The notes: a model not told the origin generated them from the letters alone. Numbered from the stretch's first letter, positions 1-7,916 are shown. The stretch: DNA of 64,000 nt from Lacticaseibacillus daqingensis (GCF_003946115.1 NZ_RHOH01000011.1:1-64000); one strand, 5' to 3'. A program made the numbers and translations.

Positions 1-68
1 CTCGCAAGGTCTTAGGCTGGAAGACACCATCAGAAGTCTACCTGGGTAAAAAGTTGCACTTGAGTTGA
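1..68 (+). CDS. IS30-family transposase, C-terminal end (partial)
   Basis: The frame starting at base 3 reads RKVLGWKTPSEVYLG and ends KKLHLS before a TGA at 66-68. This is the characteristic C-terminus of IS30-family DDE transposases (R-K-x-L-x-W-x-T-P-x-E). The rest of the element lies left of the window. About 12 bases separate its stop from the stop codon of convergent nagB, so the IS terminal repeat must lie at about 60-85 and nearly touches nagB. The insertion therefore forms the downstream border of the amino-sugar operon. Confidence 0.8.
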   Translation, partial: RKVLGWKTPSEVYLGKKLHLS

Positions 69-80
69 CAATTCGTCGTG

Positions 81-806
81 CTATTCTAATTCCTGGCCGG
101 CCGCTTGATCCACGTAGAAGCGACAAGGATGGGCGGCCAGCTTCAGCAACGTTGCGGGCAGCTGATTCGTCGGCGCCGTCCGCACGGTCTTGCGCACGAT
201 CGCCGCCTTCTGGGCCCCGGTCGCCATCAGTACCACTTGCTTGGCCGCGAGAATTTGCGCAAAGCCCAGCGTGATCCCGGACTCAAGCGGAAAGTCCTGA
301 TCGAAATACTTGCGCATCACCCGCTTGGTCGTCTCGGCCAGCGCCACCTGATGCGCCTGCGCGGTCACCTCGACCCCGGGTTCATTGAAGCCGATGTGCC
401 CATTCATGCCGATGCCTAACAGGATATAGTCAATGCCGTGCAGGGCCACAAAGTCATTGATGCGTGCGATTTCCTCGGGCAGATCCTCAGCGTCGGTGCG
501 AAAAAAGTGAATTCGGCGCGGACTGATCTGCGCAGGCGCAAACAGGTGGGTGGTCAGCGTTTCGATACAGGTCCCTTTTGTTTGAGGCGTCAACCCGACC
601 CACTCATCAAGGCCCAAGAATCTGACGCGGCTCAGATCCACCTCGCCTGCCAGTGCACGCCTTGCGAGTTCTCGCATCACCGGGATCGGCGTATCGCCCG
701 CGGCAATGCATAGTGTCGCGTCCGGCTTCTGCTGAACGACCGCCACAATTTCATCAACAACTTGCGTCACCAGCTGCGCGGTAGACCGAAATACTTGATC
801 GTTCAT
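81..806 (-). CDS. nagB: Glucosamine-6-phosphate deaminase
   Basis: The 241-residue product converts glucosamine-6-phosphate to fructose-6-phosphate and ammonia in the cytoplasm. Family signatures include the N-terminal phosphate loop (CIAAGDTPIPVM), FLGLDEWVGL and the catalytic LLGIGMNGHIGFNEPG segment. Length is normal. The ATG at 806 is chosen because AGGAGGAA lies just upstream; an in-frame upstream codon at 839 has no such site. It is the last gene of the leftward PTS operon and fits use of an amino sugar delivered phosphorylated by that PTS. A terminator-like hairpin separates it from the EIIA gene. Its 3' end touches an IS30 element. Confidence 0.95.
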   Translation of the reverse strand: MNDQVFRSTAQLVTQVVDEIVAVVQQKPDATLCIAAGDTPIPVMRELARRALAGEVDLSRVRFLGLDEWVGLTPQTKGTCIETLTTHLFAPAQISPRRIHFFRTDAEDLPEEIARINDFVALHGIDYILLGIGMNGHIGFNEPGVEVTAQAHQVALAETTKRVMRKYFDQDFPLESGITLGFAQILAAKQVVLMATGAQKAAIVRKTVRTAPTNQLPATLLKLAAHPCRFYVDQAAGQELE

Positions 807-823
807 CGTGTTCCTCCTCAACC

Positions 824-847
824 AAAAAGAGACCCGCAAGGCGAGTC
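824..847 (-). terminator. Hairpin with T-run between EIIA gene and nagB
   Basis: On the minus strand GACTCGC, loop CTT, GCGGGTC (one G-U pair) is followed by TCTTTTTGG. It lies 18 bases upstream of the nagB start, so it may only partly terminate and lower nagB relative to the PTS genes. Confidence 0.55.
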
Positions 848-890
848 CCTCATCAATCAGACAACGCTACCAGACCGACTCTTGCTGTGG

Positions 891-1316
891 CTAAATGCCA
901 TCCTCATCTTCGTCAGGCGCATCCGTTGCGTCATCCGAAAGATCTAACACCTGCGCGGAGCGTTGCGTCACCGCAACTAACGCATTGGCGTAGTCCGGCA
1001 GGGACGCGTAAGTGCCAAAGATGGTTTCGAGCAACGAGGCAAGATTGCACCCCGCCACCACGACCACATCGTGCCGATTAAACGCCAGCTTGGCGGCTTC
1101 TTTGTACGGCGTGCCCCCCACGAGGTCGGTAAAAATCAAGGTCGGCGTGTCGGTCAGAGCTGCCTGCAGTTTGCCGCTCAGTGCTTCTTCACTTAAGTCT
1201 TCGGTGAAGTCGATAAACGTAAAGGTGTCTTGCGGCCCCGCTAGCAGGTCCAGCGCCCCTTTCATCCCGGTCGCGAACCGCCCGTGACCCGTAACGATCG
1301 TCTGATATTGTGCCAT
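891..1316 (-). CDS. PTS mannose/fructose/sorbose-family EIIA component
   Basis: A 141-residue cytoplasmic EIIA of the mannose superfamily, which takes phosphate from HPr and passes it to EIIB. The N-terminus reads VTGHGRFATGMKGAL, with His10 as the expected phospho-acceptor, and the family motif LVGGTPYKEAAKLA follows near residue 67. The C-terminus is a very acidic tail (DDATDAPDEDEDGI) beyond the usual domain end. It starts 15 bases after the EIID stop with AGAGGATT as ribosome site. With its neighbours it resembles the aga (N-acetylgalactosamine/galactosamine) PTS, but the substrate cannot be fixed from sequence. Confidence 0.9.
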   Translation of the reverse strand: MAQYQTIVTGHGRFATGMKGALDLLAGPQDTFTFIDFTEDLSEEALSGKLQAALTDTPTLIFTDLVGGTPYKEAAKLAFNRHDVVVVAGCNLASLLETIFGTYASLPDYANALVAVTQRSAQVLDLSDDATDAPDEDEDGI

Positions 1317-1331
1317 CTTTCTAATCCTCTC

Positions 1332-2150
1332 TTACATAATGCCGAAGAAGGAGCAAACGATACAAAGGACGAAGACGACGGCAATCAAGACGATTGGCGA
1401 GACCTTCTTTTTCTTCAGCAGCCAGAACAGGAAGAACGTGAACGCTAACGGCAGGATATTCGGGAAGACCTTATCCAGGAAGTCCTTCTGCAGCGCAACG
1501 GTCCCGATCTTCACCTTCAGCGACAGGGAAACATACGAACTGATCAAAGCGCCGATCACTGTCAGCCCCATGATGGTCGCAACGCGGGCGATGATCTCCG
1601 AGTTTTCCTGGATCACATCGATCGCCTTGGTCCCCAGGTTATAACCCAAGTGGGCAAACGGGATCCGGCAAAGGAATACGCCAACATAGACCAAGAAGTA
1701 CAGGATCGGGCCAAGCGGATTGCCTTTCGCGGCAAACGACGCGGCGATCCCGCCGACGATCGGCATCAGGGTGAACCAGTAGATGGCATCCCCGATCCCG
1801 GCCATTGGACCAAACAGGCCGTTCTTCAGCCCACGAATCGTCTGACGACTCACATGCTTCTCTTCCATACTGGTCAAGAGCCCCATCAGGATGGAAACCA
1901 ACGGTGGTGAGGTGTTGATGAACTCCATGTTGTCGGTCATCGCCTCGGATAAGCCCTTCTTGTCCTTGCCGAAGATCTTCTTCCACACTGGGACCTGGGC
2001 CCAAGCCCAGCCACCGGCCTGCATCCGCTCATACGAGAACGCGGCTTGCAGCAGGGAGGAGCGAATCCCCAGCATGGTGATATCATGGCTCGTCAGCTTC
2101 TTGTCTGAACCCTCAGATGTTGGCGTGGTTTTGATTTCATCAGATGCCAT
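1332..2150 (-). CDS. PTS mannose-family EIID component
   Basis: A 272-residue membrane subunit of the mannose-type PTS. It begins with a cytoplasmic helical region containing SHDITMLGIRSSLLQAAFSYERMQ and the conserved GPMAGIGDAIYW motif, and ends in several transmembrane segments. The ATG at 2150 (MASDEIKTT) is preceded by GGAGGTG at good spacing; an upstream in-frame GTG at 2165 would lie inside the ribosome site. Its first 11 bases overlap the end of the EIIC gene, indicating translational coupling. It forms the sugar channel with EIIC. Confidence 0.93.
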   Translation of the reverse strand: MASDEIKTTPTSEGSDKKLTSHDITMLGIRSSLLQAAFSYERMQAGGWAWAQVPVWKKIFGKDKKGLSEAMTDNMEFINTSPPLVSILMGLLTSMEEKHVSRQTIRGLKNGLFGPMAGIGDAIYWFTLMPIVGGIAASFAAKGNPLGPILYFLVYVGVFLCRIPFAHLGYNLGTKAIDVIQENSEIIARVATIMGLTVIGALISSYVSLSLKVKIGTVALQKDFLDKVFPNILPLAFTFFLFWLLKKKKVSPIVLIAVVFVLCIVCSFFGIM

Positions 2151-2946
2151 CTTCTTCACCTCCACTTACACCGCTTTGTTTAAGCGCTTCGATCTGATCT
2201 TGCAGCTTCTTGTTCTTCTTATCCCGGAAGAATTCGATCATCGCGAAGACCACCCCGATGACCGCTGCCGGCAAAACGTTGCTGTAGTTGATGAAGGATG
2301 CCACCACGAAGCCGAGTAACAGGAACGGCAGGTATTCCATCCGTAACAGCACCTTGAGTAGCATGGCGAACCCAACGGCTGGCAGTGCGGCCCCCGCAAG
2401 TTCGAACCCGTGGATCAGCCACTTCGGCATCGCTTCGACCAGCGCCTGCATCGGCGTCTGGGCCGCGTATGCCGACAGGAAGATCACGATGAAGAAGGCG
2501 GCGCAAACGATTGCCATCATCAGGTAAGCGTAACGGCCAAACTTTTTCGTGTCAGCCTGCTCAGCGGCCTTGTCCATGCCGGGCATGAAGACCGTGAAAA
2601 TTGAGTAGAACATCAGGAGAATGTATTGCATTAACATCGCAAACGGCAGGGATAACGACATTGCCGTCGCAGGCGCAACGCCTGTCGTGTGCGCGATCAC
2701 AACGGTCATGATCCCGCAGACTGCAGGGTTAGGCGGCTGGGTCCCACCAGCAGGCGTCAAACCAGCGAAGGCCAGTTCGGTCAACCCACCAGCAATGATC
2801 CCCATCTGCACATCGCCCAGAATAAGGCCCGCGACCGTACATGAAATGATTGGTCGGAAGATGTAAAGGACTTCCAGCCAGGAATCCAACCCCGCAACGA
2901 TCGCGAAGAGTCCCAGCATCAGCCCTTGCATTAAGGTGATTGCCAT
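2140..2946 (-). CDS. PTS mannose-family EIIC component
   Basis: A 268-residue polytopic membrane protein with the EIIC signature near the N-terminus (LGDVQMGIIAGGLTELAFAG) and the following GGTQPPNPAV loop. It carries the translocation path together with EIID. The start follows GGAGGGAAGTCAG. The C-terminus is an extended charged tail (residues about 240-268) ending GGEEDGI that overlaps the EIID ribosome site. It is the second gene of the operon after the regulator-EIIB gene. Confidence 0.93.
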   Translation of the reverse strand: MAITLMQGLMLGLFAIVAGLDSWLEVLYIFRPIISCTVAGLILGDVQMGIIAGGLTELAFAGLTPAGGTQPPNPAVCGIMTVVIAHTTGVAPATAMSLSLPFAMLMQYILLMFYSIFTVFMPGMDKAAEQADTKKFGRYAYLMMAIVCAAFFIVIFLSAYAAQTPMQALVEAMPKWLIHGFELAGAALPAVGFAMLLKVLLRMEYLPFLLLGFVVASFINYSNVLPAAVIGVVFAMIEFFRDKKNKKLQDQIEALKQSGVSGGEEDGI

Positions 2947-2984
2947 CTGACTTCCCTCCTCAGGAAAGAGTGCTTTAGTTGTGG

Positions 2985-3461
2985 TTAGAAGTTCACTTGT
3001 GTCTTACGATCGCCCGGCACGTCTTGGATGTAGACATTGACACCTGCATGAACGAGCCGCATCAAGTCGTCCTTGTCTTGTTGGTCCACATAGACCTTCT
3101 TGGTCACTTCTTCTTTGCCCGGGGCAAAGTGCATGTTCCCAACGTTGACTTCCTTGATCGGCACCCCACCTTCAACCAGTGCCGCAGCATCGCCAGGAGT
3201 CTTCACCACGATGAAGATCTTCTGCCGGTCGGCTGCTTTGCTGATGATGTCGATGGTTTTTTGCAGCGTGAAGAACCGGATCTGAGCGCCGGATGAATCC
3301 GCTGTGCTCTTCATCAGCTTCTGTTGCAAAACGTCCTCAGATGCTTCGTCATTAGCAACTAGAATGAGATTGGCCCCCAGAGTCTTGGTCCAAGTAACCC
3401 CCACCTGTCCATGAACAAGTCGATTGTCGATCCGTGTTAGCAAGATATGTGGTTCTGCCAT
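2985..3461 (-). CDS. Nested stand-alone PTS EIIB product (internal start)
   Basis: From the internal ATG at 3461 the frame gives MAEPHILLTRIDNRLVHGQV and a 158-residue EIIB of exactly the usual length for mannose-type EIIB. The AAAGGAG motif is 8 bases upstream. A free EIIB is expected because EIIB must shuttle phosphate from EIIA to sugar at EIIC/EIID. Whether both the 405-residue fusion and this 158-residue form are made is not decidable from sequence. Confidence 0.65.
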   Translation of the reverse strand: MAEPHILLTRIDNRLVHGQVGVTWTKTLGANLILVANDEASEDVLQQKLMKSTADSSGAQIRFFTLQKTIDIISKAADRQKIFIVVKTPGDAAALVEGGVPIKEVNVGNMHFAPGKEEVTKKVYVDQQDKDDLMRLVHAGVNVYIQDVPGDRKTQVNF

Positions 3462-4202
3462 TGTCTCTTCTCCTTTGTCTTTGACGAAAAACACCTTAGA
3501 CTTCGCGGGTGCGATCGCCGAGCTAAAATACACAACATGGTTCTTTTGGTTCACATACGTGGTCGTCGCCTTCACATACGAAGTCCGTGGCGTCGCGGTC
3601 AAAAACCCGCGCAGGCGAGACGGCACATTATCGACACCGGTCTGGATCGCGTGCTCCAGCATCGCCGGAGACAAACCATAGCGGTGGGCTAACAGCGGGA
3701 TCAACTCATTGTCTTGGATCTCCTTTGCCGTCAACATGGGAAAGTGGTCAAACGCCATGTATGTCGTGCGGTCGATCAGCGGCTGCCGATCGGCCAGGTA
3801 CAGCTGACTGACTTTGTACAGATAGTCATTATCCGAAAGGTGCATCATCTGGCGAATCGACGGCTCCTGACCGTCTGCGAGGATCAAGAACTCACGCAGT
3901 TCGATGTAAAGCGAGTGTCCACGCGCGCGCAATTGGACGCTCGGTGCATCGACAAAGCTGATCTCCTCATCGCTATTGAAGCGATCGCGGACAAAACTAC
4001 CTTGCCCCTGCCGCTTTTCGATGTAACCCTTCTCTTCCAGCTCCGCAAGCGCTTTGCGCACCGTGATCCGACTGACGTCGAAGAGGTCACAAAGCTGTTT
4101 TTCGGAAGGAAGTTTGACCCCGATCGCCAACTCACCGTTGTCGATCTCACGCATCAGTTCAGCCGAAATCTGTTCGTATTGCCAATATGGTTGTCTGTTC
4201 AT
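2985..4202 (-). CDS. GntR/UTRA transcriptional regulator read in frame into PTS EIIB
   Basis: One uninterrupted 405-codon frame. Residues 1-75 form a GntR winged helix (LFDVSRITVRKALAELEEKG), about 95-240 a UTRA sugar-phosphate-binding domain (HutC subfamily), and 249-405 a complete mannose-type EIIB with the phosphorylatable His in RIDNRLVHGQV. The linker (VKDKGEET) is encoded by bases that also form a good ribosome site (AAAGGAGAAG) before the internal ATG at 3461. The product could thus be a true fusion, or a regulator that lost its stop plus separately initiated EIIB. The start at 4202 follows AGGTG. The regulator part probably controls this operon through the palindrome just upstream. 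Confidence 0.85.
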   Translation of the reverse strand: MNRQPYWQYEQISAELMREIDNGELAIGVKLPSEKQLCDLFDVSRITVRKALAELEEKGYIEKRQGQGSFVRDRFNSDEEISFVDAPSVQLRARGHSLYIELREFLILADGQEPSIRQMMHLSDNDYLYKVSQLYLADRQPLIDRTTYMAFDHFPMLTAKEIQDNELIPLLAHRYGLSPAMLEHAIQTGVDNVPSRLRGFLTATPRTSYVKATTTYVNQKNHVVYFSSAIAPAKSKVFFVKDKGEETMAEPHILLTRIDNRLVHGQVGVTWTKTLGANLILVANDEASEDVLQQKLMKSTADSSGAQIRFFTLQKTIDIISKAADRQKIFIVVKTPGDAAALVEGGVPIKEVNVGNMHFAPGKEEVTKKVYVDQQDKDDLMRLVHAGVNVYIQDVPGDRKTQVNF

Positions 4203-4215
4203 GATAATCACCTGC

Positions 4216-4283
4216 TTGTTATGTTCGTATGACAACCATAGCCTGAGTATAGTGCGCCCCAAGCGAGGATGTCAACGCTTACA
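4216..4283 (-). promoter_or_regulatory. Promoter, operator and cre-like site of the amino-sugar PTS operon
   Basis: Minus-strand TTGACA (complement of 4270-4275) and TATACT (4246-4251) are 18 bases apart. Immediately downstream, 4216-4235 (TTGTTATGTTCGTATGACAA on plus) is an imperfect palindrome with TTGT/ACAA arms, placed to block the start site, as expected for GntR/UTRA autorepression. Bases 4270-4283 (TGTCAACGCTTACA) match a CcpA cre consensus at 13 of 14 positions and overlap the -35 box, suggesting catabolite repression. Confidence 0.7.
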
Positions 4284-4610
4284 ATTAGAAAAAGTCAAAA
4301 TTTCTAGCTACGAATTGCCCGTGTATCAACGTTCTAACACATGACATGACGGATTCGCGCATAACAGGGGCACCCCCTGCATCATTGCCGTGTCCAACAA
4401 AATCAGCGCTAGATCAACGTTCCAGCGCGGCTTTCCAACATAACAAGTTGGCTCACCTGCGCTTTCTGCATAACAAGTGTGCGCGCACAACGCGCCTTCG
4501 TCAACTGATATCGAACCGCCCCTTCGCATCGCTGATGACCCTGCCGGTTTCTTATTTTGGCGTGGCCGCCAGCAGAGATCCTGGCCCACCCCGTGAATTC
4601 GGTGTCACAC
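4284..4610. other. Gene-free stretch with repeated CTTGTTATG half-sites
   Basis: No convincing gene is seen. The minus strand carries CTTGTTATGTT at 4437-4447, identical to 11 bases of the operator at 4216, and CTTGTTATG at 4469-4477. They may be auxiliary regulator sites or decayed repeat sequence. Confidence 0.35.
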
Positions 4611-4792
4611 CAAAAGAGGCTGAGACGAAAAGCGGTTTTAGCCCAGAGTATAAGAGCGGCTCCCTGCAAAACCCGAACTTAGGTTTTGTAGGGAGCCGCT
4701 CTTATACGGTCAGGGCGTTGCTTTTTGTTTCGTACTATTCCGGAATAGTTGTGATTCATTCTTGGGCCGTTAATTATGTCTCAGTCTCTTTG
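4611..4792. repeat. MITE-like element with GAGRCTGAGAC ends and a long internal hairpin
   Basis: The left end CAAAAGAGGCTGAGACGAAA and the right end, read inverted, CAAAGAGACTGAGACATAA form imperfect terminal inverted repeats about 180 bases apart. Inside, 4649-4673 and 4682-4706 form a 25-bp stem with a single G-U pair; its loop read on the minus strand is TAAGTTCG. No coding frame is evident. GAGGCTGAGAC-type ends occur in small intergenic repeats of lactobacilli (recollection, not checked). Confidence 0.6.
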
Positions 4793-4810
4793 AATCACCC
4801 TAACCCGGCG

Positions 4811-5569
4811 TCACTTCAACGCCAGCCGAATCGCCCACACGATCCCGTACACCAGTGGCGGCAACATGATCAGCCCGAAGCACCCGAGCCCCAGGCGCAC
4901 CTGCAGGTTGACATTGCTCAGCCAGTAGTCAAGCCGGCGCACGCGGGTGACGTGGTCCGTGATAACGATGTCCGCCATGGCCGGGATCTCCAGCAGGTTG
5001 CGTTTGAGCAGCGCCGCGTTCGCGCTGGTCAGCGTTTCGGTGAAGATGTTGCCATCTGTGGTCTGAAAATCAACGACGGCCCAGGTAATGGTCTCGCGCG
5101 ACCAAAAATGGTGGTTGCCCGGGATGCTCATCCGCCGCTGCTTCAGCTTCATCGCCTGAATGTGCGTGTAAGGGTAGCTGAAGTACGCGGTGGGGTCATC
5201 GAGAAACTCGATCACCACCAAGAACAGCATCCGGCGGGTGGTGAACACCAGCAGGCGGTTGCCGCGCAGGCTGGCTTGCGCGGCAACATAGGCCTTGGCG
5301 GTCGTCATTTTGGGCGCGTACATCCCCATCACCCCGTCCGAGCCGGCGGCCGAGTTGGCCTCGTTGGTCATCGGCAGCAGGTTCACGAGCTGCTCCCCTG
5401 GTGCCAGCAGGTCCGTCACCTGCGCCAAGACTTGGTGCATCGTGATGTACATCGCCGCCTCGCGCGCCTTGTAGCGTTGCTGCAGTGCGCTGGTCAGCCC
5501 GCGCGGCTTCGTGGGAATGCCATTCATGGCGTTCACCACTTCAATAAATGGGTTCGATAGAATCGGCAT
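4811..5569 (-). CDS. Membrane-anchored protein with PH-like domain, partner of the upstream sigma factor
   Basis: A 252-residue protein of unknown function. Residues about 90-190 (RLLVFTTRRMLFLVVI... SRETITWAVVDF) resemble a bacterial PH-like beta domain, and a single C-terminal transmembrane helix follows (LGLGCFGLIMLPPLVYGIVW). The start at 5569 follows GGAGGG and lies one base after the stop of the sigma-factor gene, so the two are translationally coupled. Such pairing suggests a membrane regulator of the sigma factor, although no known anti-sigma domain is recognised. The role is inferred from context only. Confidence 0.7.
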   Translation of the reverse strand: MPILSNPFIEVVNAMNGIPTKPRGLTSALQQRYKAREAAMYITMHQVLAQVTDLLAPGEQLVNLLPMTNEANSAAGSDGVMGMYAPKMTTAKAYVAAQASLRGNRLLVFTTRRMLFLVVIEFLDDPTAYFSYPYTHIQAMKLKQRRMSIPGNHHFWSRETITWAVVDFQTTDGNIFTETLTSANAALLKRNLLEIPAMADIVITDHVTRVRRLDYWLSNVNLQVRLGLGCFGLIMLPPLVYGIVWAIRLALK

Positions 5570-5570
5570 G

Positions 5571-6083
5571 CTACGCCCTCCCTTGACGCAACTTCTTGCG
5601 CCCACGCGACAGGTCCTGATAAACCGCCGCGCGCGAGCACTTCAGCTGCTTGGCGATCTCCGCCGGCGTCAACCCCTGCACAAAATACAGCGTAAACACC
5701 TGCCGTGCCCTTGGCTCAAGCGGCGCCAGCAGGTCGGCCAGTGCATCGGGACTGGCGGCCGGCGGCGCCGCTAGGTACACGGTATCGATGTCCAGCGCGT
5801 CAAAGTTGCCCGCCAGGCCGCGCACGTAGTCGACCGCCTGATGCTTGGCAATGGCCCCGAGCCAGCTTGAAAATGCGCCCTTGGCCGGATCGAACTGACC
5901 GATGCGTGTCCACACCTTGTAGTACACCCGGTTTTCCACATCCTTCAGCGCGTTTTGCGCCTCGGCGGCCGGCAGGTGCCGCTTGATGACCGCGCGCACG
6001 AACTCCCCGTGCGCCGTGATCAGCGCCAACAGCGCGTCATCGGACTGCGCGCGCAACGCGGCGACAAGCGCGTCATCTTCCAT
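5571..6083 (-). CDS. RNA polymerase sigma factor, sigma-70/ECF-like
   Basis: A 170-residue protein with a region 2-like segment (YYKVWTRIGQFDPAKGAFSSWLGAIAKHQAVDYVRG) and a region 4 helix-turn-helix (LTPAEIAKQLKCSRAAVYQDLSRGRKKL). It lacks regions 1 and 3, as in ECF sigma factors, which direct RNA polymerase to stress or envelope promoters. ATG 6083 follows GGGGGG; the open frame extends further upstream without a good start. It is followed after one base by a membrane protein gene that may control it. Confidence 0.85.
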   Translation of the reverse strand: MEDDALVAALRAQSDDALLALITAHGEFVRAVIKRHLPAAEAQNALKDVENRVYYKVWTRIGQFDPAKGAFSSWLGAIAKHQAVDYVRGLAGNFDALDIDTVYLAAPPAASPDALADLLAPLEPRARQVFTLYFVQGLTPAEIAKQLKCSRAAVYQDLSRGRKKLRQGRA

Positions 6084-6214
6084 GGCCGATCCCCCCTTTT
6101 TCTCCGCTACACCTATCATACGACGCGCCGACCGGATTTCTGACAGCCAAAGCGCAAAAAGTCGCGGCCACCCCCTGAAATTCGTTACGATAGAGGAAGA
6201 AAGGTGGTGCGCCC

Positions 6215-6961
6215 ATGAGACCCACGATTGCCATTGTTGCCGACACAATGTCGGAGCCGTCCGATGTGATCAACTACAATAACGCCGATATCATTCCGAA
6301 TATGATCAAAAACGCGCTGATCCAAACCGGTGGCACCCCCATCGTCCTACCGTTCCCCGAGCAGTACGGGCTGGTGAACACGCTGGTGGACCAGTACATC
6401 CGCCTGTTCGACGGGTTGATGCTGCCGGGTGGGCCGGATATCGACCCGCAGTTTTACGGCGAGGACCCCACGCCGCAAATGGGCCACGTCGTCTACCCCG
6501 AGGACGTCTTTGAGCTGGCGCTGATTCGCGCCACGGTGAAGGCAGGTAAGCCGATTTTTGCCATCTGTCGAGGGATGCAGATCCTCAACGTGGCGCTGGG
6601 CGGGAACCTCTACCAGGACCTGGAAAGCAACTTCCCCACCGCCACCATTCGCCACGCGCAGGCGCCCAACGGCCAGTACCCGCACCACCCCGTGCGCGTC
6701 CGCGACGGCAGTCACCTGCACGCCGTGATCGGCAAGCGCGCCATCGTCAACTCGCGCCACCACCAGGCCGTGCGCCAGCTGGGACACGGTCTGCAGGTCA
6801 GCGCCACGGCCCCGGATGGGGTGGTCGAGGCGATCGAAAGCACCCACGGCGACCAGTGTCTGGGCGTCCAGTGGCACCCCGAGAACCTGTACCTAGACGA
6901 CCACATCCAACTCCGCCTGTTCGCCGACCTGATCCGCCGGGCCCAGGGCCGCAGGATCTAG
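6215..6961 (+). CDS. Gamma-glutamyl-gamma-aminobutyrate hydrolase family protein (class I glutamine amidotransferase)
   Basis: A 248-residue PuuD-like hydrolase. Features are the oxyanion segment MLPGGPDIDPQFYGE, the nucleophile Cys in FAICRGMQILNVALGG, a HHQAV motif and the catalytic His-Glu of GVQWHPE. The family hydrolyses gamma-glutamyl amides such as gamma-glutamyl-GABA; the real substrate is unknown. The start follows AAAGGTGG. A paralogue with the same motifs lies 127 bases downstream. No polyamine or GABA genes are adjacent, so the pathway is not shown by context. Confidence 0.9.
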   Translation: MRPTIAIVADTMSEPSDVINYNNADIIPNMIKNALIQTGGTPIVLPFPEQYGLVNTLVDQYIRLFDGLMLPGGPDIDPQFYGEDPTPQMGHVVYPEDVFELALIRATVKAGKPIFAICRGMQILNVALGGNLYQDLESNFPTATIRHAQAPNGQYPHHPVRVRDGSHLHAVIGKRAIVNSRHHQAVRQLGHGLQVSATAPDGVVEAIESTHGDQCLGVQWHPENLYLDDHIQLRLFADLIRRAQGRRI

Positions 6962-7020
6962 CTCAGAAGGGCCGCCACGCCCGGCGCCCATTTTAGTCTA
7001 CCGCGTTAAGGGGTTCTGAC

Positions 7021-7050
7021 CTGACAGGGGGTGGGCCAAGTCGGTATGAT
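7021..7050 (+). promoter_or_regulatory. Promoter of the second PuuD-like gene
   Basis: CTGACA (7021-7026) and TATGAT (7045-7050) are 18 bases apart, giving a separate transcript for the downstream paralogue. Confidence 0.5.
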
Positions 7051-7088
7051 TAAGTTAGGTCACCAATCTAAGCAAAGGAAGTGAGCTC

Positions 7089-7889
7089 ATGCGCCCCATT
7101 ATTGCCGTTACCACCGACACCATTCCAGATCCGTCCGTCAACACCAAGCCCAACACGGTCGACATCGCCCCGACCATGTTCAAGGACACCATCCTCCAAG
7201 CCGGCGGGGTGCCGATCATTATCCCTTACCCGAGTCACCCTGGCCTGATCGACGAAATGATCGCCGCCTATCTGCCCCTGTTCGATGGGCTCCTGCTCCC
7301 TGGTGGGCCAGACGTTGACCCGACCCTGTACGGCGAGCAACCGAGCCAAGCGATCGGCGAAACCAATCCGCCACGCGATCAGTTCGAGCTCGCCTTGATC
7401 CGGGCCACCCACGCAGCGCGCAAGCCGATGTTTGGCCTGTGCCGCGGCAGCCACATCCTAAACGTGGCTTTTGGCGGCACCCTGTATCAGGACCTCGCCA
7501 CGCAAAACCCGGCGGCCCTCCGCCACCTCCAGCGCACCTCCGGCGAGTACCCGACCCACCACGTCAACATTGCGGCCAACTCGCGGCTTCAACGTCAAAT
7601 CGGTGCCACCGCTTACGTCAACTCGCGGCATCATCAGGCGGTGCGCACCGTCGGCCGCGGCATGCGCGTGGCCGCCACCGCACTGGACGGGACGATCGAG
7701 GCCTTCGAAAGCATCGACGATGACCTGGTGCTTGGCCTGCAGTGGCACCCCGAGAACCTCTGGGCCACCGCGCCGGAGCAGCTCAACATCTACCACGATT
7801 TCATCCAGCGCACCCTAGCGCACCGGATCCATCGACAGGCCGCCGCGCCCCCCGCAACAGAACAGGTTGCGGCAGAACAGGCCGGCTAA
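7089..7889 (+). CDS. Gamma-glutamyl-gamma-aminobutyrate hydrolase family protein, second copy
   Basis: A 266-residue paralogue of the preceding gene, with LLPGGPDVDPTLYGE, nucleophile Cys in FGLCRGSHILNVAFGG, HHQAV and GLQWHPENLW. It has a C-terminal extension of about 20 residues rich in Ala and Gln (HRQAAAPPATEQVAAEQAG) that the first copy lacks. It has its own promoter and starts after AAAGGAAGTGAGCTC. Tandem duplication followed by divergence is likely; whether substrates differ cannot be seen. A hairpin terminator follows. Confidence 0.9.
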   Translation: MRPIIAVTTDTIPDPSVNTKPNTVDIAPTMFKDTILQAGGVPIIIPYPSHPGLIDEMIAAYLPLFDGLLLPGGPDVDPTLYGEQPSQAIGETNPPRDQFELALIRATHAARKPMFGLCRGSHILNVAFGGTLYQDLATQNPAALRHLQRTSGEYPTHHVNIAANSRLQRQIGATAYVNSRHHQAVRTVGRGMRVAATALDGTIEAFESIDDDLVLGLQWHPENLWATAPEQLNIYHDFIQRTLAHRIHRQAAAPPATEQVAAEQAG

Positions 7890-7916
7890 GGGCACAGCAC
7901 AAAAAACCACGGAACA

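Noticed and set aside
4281-4600. Possible CRISPR-like array from repeated CATAACAAG
   Set aside because: Only two or three short, irregularly spaced repeats; no cas genes.
4346-5560. 404-codon plus-strand frame crossing the MITE-like element
   Set aside because: It runs through a repeat and antisense to a gene with a proper ribosome site and coupling to the sigma factor gene.
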